Shown here piece after piece: positions 56,012-64,000 of a DNA stretch of 64,000 bases (the first letter of the stretch is position 1; every line of letters starts with the position of its first letter). The stretch lies in contig NC_061511.1 of NCBI RefSeq assembly GCF_022539505.1, positions 35,598,620-35,662,619 of the forward strand, in the 5' to 3' direction. The notes beneath the pieces are model-generated. The model was not told the origin of the DNA and did no database searches. It saw nothing but the letters and a program-made list of their open reading frames with translations. The DNA comes from Lolium rigidum. Taxonomy: Eukaryota > Streptophyta > Magnoliopsida > Poales > Poaceae. Both the position numbers and the translations under genes were made by a program.

Positions 56012-58582
56012 AGTTCTGCTCGTCCCGAGCAAGTAAAACGATAACAAAGATAATTTCTGAAGTGACATGCCATCATAACCTTGATCATACTATTTGTAAA
56101 CATATGTAATGAATGCAGCGATCAAAACAATGGTAATGTCATGAGTAAACAAGTGAATCATAAAGCAAAGACTTTTCATGAATAGTACTTCAAGACAAGC
56201 ATCAATAAGTCTTGCATAAGAGTTAACTCATAAAGCAATAAATCAAAGTAAAGGTATTGAAGCAACACAAAGGAAGATTAAGTTTCAGCGGTTGCTTTCA
56301 ACTTGTAACATGTATATCTCATGGATAATTGTCAACATAGAGTAATATAACAAGTGCAATATGCAAGTATGTAGAAATCAATGCACAGTTCACACAAGTG
56401 TTTGCTTCTTGAGGTGGAGAGAGATAGGTGAACTGACTCAACATAAAAGTAAAAAGAATGGTCCTTCAAAGAGGAAAGCATCGATTGCTATATTTGTGCT
56501 AGAGCTTTTATTTTGAAAACATGAAACAATTTTGTCAACGGTAGTAATAAAGCATATGAGTTATGTAAATTATATCTTACAAGTTGCAAGCCTCATGCAT
56601 AGTATACTAATAGTGCCCGCACCTTATCCTAATTAGCTTGGACTACCGGATCATCGCAATACACATGTTTTAACCAAGTGTCACAATGGGGTACCTCCAT
56701 GCCGCCCGTACAAAGGTCTAAGGAGAAAGCTCGCATTTTGGATTTCTCGCTTTTGATTATTCTCAACTTAGACATCCATACCGGGACAACATGGACAACG
56801 GATAATGGACTCCTATTTAATGCATAAGCATGTGGCAACAATTATTATTCTCATATGAGATTGAGGATATATGTCCAAAACTGAAACTTCCACCATGAAT
56901 CATGGCTTTAGTTAGTGGCCCAATGTTCTTCTCTAACAATATGTATGCTCCAACCATAAAGGTGGTAGATCTCTCTTACTTCAGACAAGACGGACATGCA
57001 TAGCAACTCACATGATATTCAACAAAGAATAGTTGATGGCGTCCCTGAAACATGGTTATCGCACAACAAGCAACTTAATAAGAGATAAAGTGCATAAGTA
57101 CATATTCAATACCACAATAGTTTTTAAGCTATTTGTCCCATGAGCTATATATTGTAAAGGTGAATGATGGAATTTTAAAGGTAGCACTCAAGCAATTTAC
57201 TTTGGAATGGCGGATAAATACCATGTAGTAGGTAGGTATGGTGGACACAAATGGCATAGTGGTTGGCTCAAGGATTTTGGATGCATGAGAAGTATTCCCT
57301 CTCGATACAAGGTTTAGGCTAGCAAGGTTATTTGAAACAAACACAAGGATGAACGGTGCAGAAAAACTCACATAAAAGACATATTGTAAACATTATAAGA
57401 CTCTACACCGTCTTCCTTGTTGTTCAAAACTCAATACTAGATATTATCTAGACTCTAGAGAAACCAAATATGCAAACCAAATTAGCAAGCTCTAAGTGTT
57501 TCTTCATTTAATGGGTGCAAAGTATATGATGCAAGAGCTTAAACATGAGCACAACAATTTCCAAGTATCAAATTATCCAAGACATTTTAGAATTACTACA
57601 TGTAGCATTTTCCAATTCCAACCATATAACAATTTAACGAAGAAGAAACTTCGCCATGAATACTATGAGTAGAGCCTAAGGACATACATGTCCATATGCT
57701 ACAGCGGAGCGTGTCTCTCTCCCACAAAGTGAATGCTAGGATCCATTTTATTCAAACAAAACAAAAACAAAAACAAACCGACGCTCCAAGCAAAGTGCAT
57801 AAGATGTGACGGAATAAAAATATAGTTTCGTGGGAGGAACCCGATAATGTTGTCGATGAAGAAGGGGATGCCTTGGGCATCCCCAAGCTTAGACGCTTGA
57901 GTCTTCTTAGAATATGCAGGGGTGAACCACCGGGCATCCCCAAGCTTAGAGCTTTCACTCTCCTTGATCATATTGTATCATACTCCTCTCTTGATCCTTG
58001 AAAACTTCCTCCACACCAAACTCGAAACAACTCATTAGAGGGTTAGTGCACAATAAAAATCAACATGTTCAGAGGTGACATAATCATTCTTAAAACTTCT
58101 GGACATTGCATAAAGCTACTGGACATTAATGGATCAAAGAAATTCATCCAACATAGCAAAAGAGGCAATGCGAAATAAAAGGCAGAATCTGTCAAAACAG
58201 AACAGTCCGTAAAGATGGATTTTATTAGGGCACCAGACTTGCTCAAATGAAAATGCCCAAATTGAATGAAAGTTGCGTACATATCTGAGGATCACTCACG
58301 TAAACTGGCTTAATTTTCTGAGTTACCTACAGAGAATTAGACCGAGATTCGTGACAGCAAAGAAATCTGTTTCTGCGCAGTAATCCAAATCTAGTATTTA
58401 CTTTACTATCAAAGACTTTACTTGGCACAACAAAACATAAAACTAAGATAAGGAGAGGTTGCTACAGTAGTAAACAACTTCCAAGACTCAAATATAAAAC
58501 AAAAATACCGTAGTAAAAACATGGGTTGTCTCCCATAAGCGCTTTTCTTTAACGCCTTTCAGCTAGGCGCAGAAAGTGTATA
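56012..58582 (-). other. Non-coding 3' internal region, second Gypsy
   Basis: Collinear with 10851-13418. No ORF supported. Confidence 0.75.
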
Positions 58583-59229
58583 TCAAGTATTATCAAAGGG
58601 TGGTGCATCTACAGCGGGCTTTGGAGTTTTCTCAACCATGCATAGTATATTGGATACATAAGTTTCAGCGTCTCCCTTTTCATTAGTCTTGGGCTTGCTA
58701 CTCTCATTGAACAAATTTTCAGGAACAAGCCAAGCATAGTTATTTTCTAGTGCATCATTCATAGCTAGGAGTTTACATGGTATTGGTGCTTTGATCTCCC
58801 CACCATCATTAGCATTATCAAGATATTTCATTCTATACATATCCATTTTTTCAAGTGTTCTTTTAAAGTCGGTATAAAAGCCAAGCCTCTTATGCTTAAT
58901 AAAAACTTTTCTAGCTTCTATAGCTATATCTTCAAATTCTCGCACTAAGACTTTTAGAACAAAATCTCTCTTCTCTCCCGCTCCATATCGTAAAGTGTAA
59001 GGAACATGTGTTGTATTATGGGGTTGATACTAATAAATCTAGCTTCCATCATGCGCACCAAACAAACAGAGGCATCTTCATAAGTAGGGACAGCTTTTGC
59101 AAGTGGTATATCTTTAAGATCTTCATGCATACTAACATGGGTGAAAAATTCTTCTATATTATCTCTTCCAATTATAGACCCTTGTCCCATCTGGTATGTC
59201 TTTGTTATCACCAGATTTTGGTCAAATCG
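58583..59229 (-). pseudogene. Retrotransposon ORF of unknown function, frameshifted and cut by the gap
   Basis: The first part (59229-58954) reads IIGRDNIEEFFTHVSMHEDL, then ARFISINPIIQHMFLTLYDM and ERERREILF before a stop. A one-base shift joins it to 58945-58583, with REFEDIAIEARKVFIKHKRL, GFYTDFKRTLEKMDMYRMKY and a C-terminus VDAPPFDNT. It has no gag zinc knuckle, protease or RT motif. It occupies the place that gag-protease has in the inner Gypsy element. Function unknown. Confidence 0.6.
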
Positions 59230-59329
59230 NNNNNNNNNNNNNNNNNNNNNNNNNNNNNNNNNNNNNNNNNNNNNNNNNNNNNNNNNNNNNNNNNNNNNNN
59301 NNNNNNNNNNNNNNNNNNNNNNNNNNNNN
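59230..59329. other. Assembly gap (100 N)
   Basis: A run of exactly 100 N. By comparison with the sister element, the 5' LTR and primer site of the second Gypsy should lie in or beyond it. Confidence 0.95.
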
Positions 59330-60631
59330 TCTAAGAGTACTTCCGCCATTCAGTCACAATAATTTTTAGTTCGAAATAAAATGAAATATATTGCTTCGTA
59401 TAGGTTTATATATCAAGACATCATCTTTACAATCTACATGTTAATACGTCGTAACTTCTAATGCAAGGTTTATGATTCCGATATATCTGGCTTCAGTATT
59501 TGCGTCGGGGCGCAACGGGTTAGCACCTTAAACCATGGCGCCCGCATCTTCAGCACCAGTTCCTCCATTTCCCTCGGCTGCTCCCGACCCAGCCAGATCC
59601 TCCATGGTCCTCACGACCTCCTCCTCACCCCAGGCTACTCACAATAAGTAGAAACATCATTAGTAGTTGTCCTTTTATGCTTCTTTTATGATGCTACCTC
59701 TTTCGGTACAACAATCATAATTTGGCAGAGGAGCTTTTAGAAAAGCATAAAAGCTAAAAATAGTGTAAAATCGTACTAAATTGTCGTATCTTACAGTAAC
59801 ACCTTGATGGAATGGTATGTCTACAAGATACTAAAGCAGTTAATTTCCAGACTAATTCTTAATACTAAATTAAGCTAAAACTTATGGTTTAATTTCTAAC
59901 TTGATTTTGCTATTTGCGCGATAGCGCAACAGGTCATCTAGTTTTGCATAACGAAAGCATGAATACCCGACCCAGTTGGGTCTATAAATTGAGGTAGTGT
60001 CCAGTGTCCGCCCATGCCTCGAACTATCACGATATACTTTTAGATACTTCTTTTCTGGGTGTATATGCACGACTGTACGCATGCAGACTATACACGGCGT
60101 CAGATATTAGAAGATAACTGATAGGTGTGGTTGTAAACCTCGCGTACTTTGCCGATGAGGTTGGTCCAAGGGCAAAGCAAGTGGTGGCAGTCGAGATCCC
60201 GTCAAAGCTTCCACTCCTGCGTTGTGAGGAAATCGTCGGGTTCATCTCCTTCTCGACGCTGAGTGGCAGAAGACTGCATCGTGGATTTCGACGTCCCTAG
60301 CGTGCTTCTCCTAGAACATATCGTGGAACTATATGATGGCCACCTCCACCATGTCCGCTGACTTTCCCTCCGCTCGCCGGGACATACCTGAGCCCTCCAC
60401 GTAGTTCCACTTCCGCATCAACTGCAGAGCAATACATGGTGCATATAACATGTTACATCAGCCGTGGGCAGTTAGTGATGACGACATATACTTGCTTGCA
60501 CTCACGAATAACCTCGACAAATACCATATTTGCACCTTTTCAACCAAGTTCAGTTGTCATGCTCAGAGTCACGCCTACCGTTAATAAAATTAATATCATT
60601 CAATTAAACTCATACCCGAAGGTGAGTGAAG
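59330..60631. other. Intergenic region with a Helitron 3' end
   Basis: No supported gene. A Helitron terminus lies at 59914-59941. A GC-richer stretch at 60110-60300 has a 72-codon minus-strand frame (MNPTISSQRRSGSFDGISTA) of no known family. Confidence 0.4.
59914..59941 (+). other. Helitron 3' terminus, third copy
   Basis: Stem TTGCGC/GCGCAA with loop GATA (59914-59929), spacer CAGGTCAT, then CTAG (59938-59941) followed by T. The layout equals the Helitron 2 end. No matching 5' end could be placed; it may lie before the gap or be lost. Confidence 0.6.
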
Positions 60632-60814
60632 ATGGCTTTGTTCACCATTTTTGTGGTTTGCTTGACGGCTATGTATGGCTTGTTCGTCGTTGTGGATGTG
60701 AAGTTGATTCCTGGAGGTGTTCAGCAGTTCAGATTATTGTGTTATTGTGTAAAAGGATGCGAGTTTTTCTCCCCTTGTTATATCAAAATTTCGGTAGAAT
60801 GTATTATTCAGTAA
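60632..60814 (+). CDS. Possible small secreted Cys-containing peptide, 60 aa
   Basis: ATG at 60632 begins MALFTIFVVCLTAMYGLFVV, a signal-peptide-like hydrophobic stretch. The remainder, from VDVKLIPGG, contains five cysteines (LCYCVKGCEFFSPCYIK and a final VECIIQ). A Cys-rich tail after a signal peptide is typical of plant secreted peptides, but the spacing matches no family I know. It may equally be a chance ORF or an exon of a larger gene: GGTGAGT lies directly upstream at 60620. No TATA or polyadenylation signal was identified. Confidence 0.35.
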   Translation: MALFTIFVVCLTAMYGLFVVVDVKLIPGGVQQFRLLCYCVKGCEFFSPCYIKISVECIIQ

Positions 60815-61289
60815 TGAGCGCGGAATTCTTTTAGTGCATTTTTTTTGCCGAGACCAAATAATGGAGATTGTTCGTCAGTAGTTGTTCTTACTAAGTGGGT
60901 TCACTACCATTCAGTAACAAAAAATGATTATGGGTTTCAGTATCATTAACATTTAAAAAATGCTTCCATTCATTCAAAGCGTGGTTAGATCTTGTCTAAT
61001 CATGCCACTGTAGACTAGCACGAGTCTGAACAATGCAAAGCTTCCGTTGTATGGCTGAGGCTGAAGCCACAGTGAGGTGCGGGACCTGAATGACTACAGG
61101 TTGGTACATGATGTTGAGGCCCGGTCGATCGACTCCGTCCAAATATCCTCTACCTGTAACGCTCGGTGGTCTACATGGTCTAGCATATACGTGGGACTGT
61201 GCAATGCAGACTACACATCAAGAAATTGACATATGGTGTGAAATACGACCCATTACCACCAATCTCAGCCTGAACGGGTGGTCCTCCTC
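60815..61289. other. Unassigned intergenic sequence
   Basis: Low-complexity T runs and AT-rich DNA with no supported gene or repeat boundary. Confidence 0.4.
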
Positions 61290-63378
61290 GAAATAGGCTT
61301 TCTACCCGCTTTATAAATAAAGCAACCACATCCATACATAGTTCAGATACAACACACAGAACACACACCCCACATCAAGAGTCTACTGGGGCAACAGCAC
61401 AACATGCTCACACAACCGAGATAGACGATACACCACCCCACAAAAGAAGAGCACTCAGAGGCTGGACGGTGTAGATATGCGACGGACAGCCGCAAGAAGA
61501 TCCTCCAACATGCCGTCCAGGCGCTCCCTGTCCCGTTGTCTACACAGCGGGTACCACTGCTGCAACAAAGCCAAGAAACAGTAGACAGAGTCAGAAGCGC
61601 GGCGAGATAAGATACGCTCGATGACCATCTTATTGCGCACAGTCCATAGGGTCCAGGTCAAGGCCGTGAACAATAACCAGAAGAGGCGCCTCCTCCTACC
61701 AGTGTTGTTCGCCCGTGCCTCGATGAATTCCCCGAGGGCCGAGGTCTGCCACTCAGGCCCCAGCACCTCCTGCAGGAAGCTCCAAAGGAAACGTGCCGCG
61801 GGACAGGAGAACATTATGTGTGTCGTCGTCTCCGGGACAGCACACAATGGACAATGCCCGTCGCCCGACCCGTGCCTCTTCGAAATCTCCACCCCAGAGG
61901 GGAGGCGATCTCTAAGCAACTGCCATAAGAAAATCTTCGTCTTAAGCGGGATAGGGGCCTTAAAAAGCGGGGTCGTCTAGGGAAGCAGGGGCCCCCTAAA
62001 CATGGCCATGTAGGCCGTCCGCACGGAGAACGAGCCGGAATGCGTTAAGCGCCACGAAGGCGCATCTAATCCTCCCGGCAGAACATCCGGGAGGAGGTCC
62101 CGCGGAAAGGCCAAACTCAGGGCCTCTCCCTGGGTGAGACCGCGGCGGAACAAAATAACCCAACCCTCCTGCGCCACGTCGGAAACAAGGGTAGAGGGGT
62201 TAGCGCAAATGGTGAAGAGGTCCGGGAAGTCAAGACTTAGGGGGGCGGACGCCAAGCCATGAGTCGAGCCAGAACATGGTCCCTCTACCATCGCCTATGG
62301 AGAGGGAGAGTCCTGCTCTAATCTCATGCTTGATGTCCTGAAGGGCTCTCCAAAACTGAGAACCCTCCCGGCGGTCACAAGCAAGGAGTGGCCGACCCCG
62401 TAGGTATTTAGCCTTAATCAGCTTAAGCCACAAGCCCCCGTCGTCAGACAGGATCCTCCAAACCCATTTTAACATGAGGGCCACGTTCATGTGGCGAGAG
62501 GAGATAATCCCTATGCCCCCAAGGTCCTTGGGGGCGCACACATCGGCCCATTTTACCATGTGGTATTTCTGGCATCCTGTCCTGTCTTGCGAAAAGAAGC
62601 GGGAGAGCTCTTTGTCAAAGGCAACATGTACCCCTCCAGGAAGGATGTACATACACATGATATACATGGGAAGACTAGACATGCACGAATCAATGAGGAT
62701 CGTCTTGCTACCCTTGGAGGTGAACCTCCCGCACCATGGTTCAGCCTTCGCTCTAACTCGCCCCATCAGGGGGGCGAGATATCTAAGAAGGATCCTAGAA
62801 TCCCTAACAGGAACTCCCAGGTAGTTCATAGGGAAAGATGACAACCTGCGGTTGAGGTTGTCAGCGATCCGCTGCTGAATTTTCGGGGGGTACCCCAAGA
62901 CCACAACCTCACTTTTATCAAAGTTAATTTTGAGGCCCGACATGGCCTCAAAACAGAGGAGTAGGAATTTGGTGTTCTGGATATCTAAGTCCGAGCCCTC
63001 AAATATAACCATGGTATCATCCGCATACTGGAGGTGAGTCACCCCTCCGCCAGGGATGAGGTGTCCCACCACACCAGTAATATGGCCCGAGATCCTCGCC
63101 CTCTCCGGCCAGGATCTCGGCCAGGGAGTCAACCGCAGCGTTGAAGAGGATAGGGGACAGGGGGTCGCCCTGACGCACTCCGCACGCCTGTCTAAAATAG
63201 GGACCCACTTCCCCATTAATGTTGATGGCCGTGCTTCCAGACATCACTATCTGCATAACCCAACCAATCATCCGGTCGTCCATGCCCCTTCTCTGAAGAA
63301 CCTATCGGAGGAAGGACCAGTCCAACCGGTCGTAGGCTTTCTGGAAGTCCAGTTTTAAGAAGACACCCATCTGGTGTC
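61290..63378 (-). pseudogene. LINE ORF2 3' half, cut by an LTR insertion
   Basis: A minus-strand LINE distinct from the one at 26524-34444. Order on minus: VRQGDPLSPILFNAAVDSLA (63283-63017 frame), a frameshift near 63080, then the catalytic LQYADDTMVIFEGSDLDIQN and MSGLKINFDKSEVVVLGYPP (63216-62230 frame), another shift near 62250, then the zf-RVT part with CPLCAVPETTTHIMFSCPAA (61919-61455). The 3' UTR reaches about 61290 (minus: TTTATAAAGCGGGTAG). The upstream part is cut at 63378 by a Gypsy LTR, and LINE sequence up to LDFQKAYDRLDWS lies just before the cut. Confidence 0.85.
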
Positions 63379-64000
63379 TGATACGTCTCCAACGTATCTA
63401 TAATTTATGATGTTCCATGCTAGTTTTATGACAATACCTACATGTTTTGCTCACACTTTATAATGATTTTATGTATTTTCCGGAACTAACCTATTAACAA
63501 GATGCCGAAGTGCCAGCTTCGTTTTCTCGCTGTTTTTGGTTCCGAAAAGGCTGTTCGGGTAATATTCTCGGAATTCGACGAAACAAAAGCCAAACATCCT
63601 ATTTCACCGAGAAGGACCGTAACACCGAAGGGGAGTCGCAGAGGAGGCCCAGGCCCTCCAAACCATAGGCCGGCGCGGCCTAGAGGGGGCGCGCCGCCCT
63701 ATGGGGTGGGCCCCTGTGCACCCCCTCGCGCCGCCTCTTCGCCTATATTATCCCTCGTGACATAAAAACCCGACACCAATCAACGAAACTCCAGAAAGAC
63801 TCCAGGGACGCCGCCGCCATCGCGAAACTCCGTTTCGGGGGACAGAAGTCTCTGTTCCGGCACGCCGCCGGGACGGGGAATTGCCCCCAGAGTCATCTCC
63901 ATCGACACCACCGCCATCTTCATCGCCATTGCTGTCTCCCATGATGAGGAGGGAGTAGTTCTCCCCGAGGCTAAGGGCTGTACCGGTAGCTATGTGGTTC
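63379..64000 (+). mobile_element. Start of a Gypsy LTR, continues beyond the window
   Basis: Begins TGATACGTCTCCAACGTATC, then the family's block ACTAACCTATTAACAAGATG. It is the same LTR group as 9244-10835 but in plus orientation. It is inserted into LINE RT sequence. Its end is outside the window. Confidence 0.8.

Larger units (their letters stand above)
54400..59229 (-). mobile_element. Second minus-strand Gypsy element of the inner-Gypsy family, cut by a gap
   Basis: Order on minus after the gap: broken ORF (59229-58583), about 2.6 kb non-coding (58582-56012), polypurine tract (56011-55998), 3' LTR (55997-54400). The 5' LTR and primer site are not visible; sequence beyond the gap (59330 onward) does not look like them. 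Its 3' half is collinear with the inner Gypsy at 9244-13428, but the coding part is unrelated. Confidence 0.8.

Noticed and set aside
59500..59525. Hairpin TTGCG...CGCAA resembling a Helitron end
   Set aside because: The stem is followed by CGGGTTAGC, with no CTAG or other CTRR followed by T at the right distance. It may be a decayed relative of the end at 59914.
1..64000. tRNA, rRNA or CRISPR features
   Set aside because: The only tRNA-like matches are the primer-binding sites inside LTR elements (18 and 13 bases). No regularly spaced repeats fit a CRISPR array, and the sequence is clearly from a plant nucleus.

Overview
This is nuclear DNA from a large, repeat-rich grass genome, most likely a Triticeae species (wheat, barley, rye or Aegilops type). 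The reasons are Gypsy LTRs starting TGATACGTC with tRNA-Asp primer sites, Stowaway MITEs ending in GGAGGGAGTA, plant LINEs, Helitron termini, GC-rich grass-type exons and only a few low-copy genes. Two 100-N assembly gaps are present (17356-17455 and 59230-59329). No tRNA or rRNA gene, CRISPR array or bacterial operon was seen.

Genes. (1) A two-exon F-box protein gene on + (801-1922 and 2578-2907), with a Stowaway MITE in its intron and a tandemly duplicated upstream region. (2) A thaumatin-like (PR-5 type) gene on + (25182-25909), broken by one frameshift in a G run and carrying a 15-codon tandem duplication at its C-terminus. (3) An apparently intact single-exon pectin methylesterase/invertase inhibitor gene on - (52282-52821). 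Broken copies of F-box exon 1 (22830-23240) and exon 2 (24462-24663) lie just upstream of the thaumatin-like gene. A 60-aa Cys-containing ORF with a signal-like N-terminus lies at 60632-60814.

Repeat layout. A decayed LINE (3904-4892) is cut by a 4.2-kb solo LTR (4893-19148, TSD CAATG). That LTR is cut by a + strand Gypsy element (7726-17739, TSD GAGGT). That element is in turn cut by a - strand Gypsy element (9244 into the first gap). Next comes a truncated Copia element (19169-22829), itself carrying a 378-bp MULE-like insert, which runs directly into the F-box exon 1 copy. A near full-length - strand LINE (26524-34444, 12-bp TSD) follows the thaumatin-like gene. Then come a - strand Helitron end (34518 rightward) and a 12,977-bp + strand Helitron (38712-51688). 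The right end of the window has a MITE, an LTR fragment, a second - strand Gypsy element of the same family (54400 into the second gap), another Helitron 3' end (59914-59941), a LINE 3' half (about 61290-63378) and the start of a further Gypsy LTR (63379 onward).

The main discovery is a short duplicated locus, present at 26371-34517 and at 38659-51842. In one copy it holds the LINE and abuts the first Helitron; in the other it holds the second Helitron. Each copy acts as the empty site for the other's insertions, so the ends of the LINE and of the 13-kb Helitron can be read to the base. The host genes do not form a pathway; F-box, thaumatin-like and inhibitor genes are typical members of expanding grass families.
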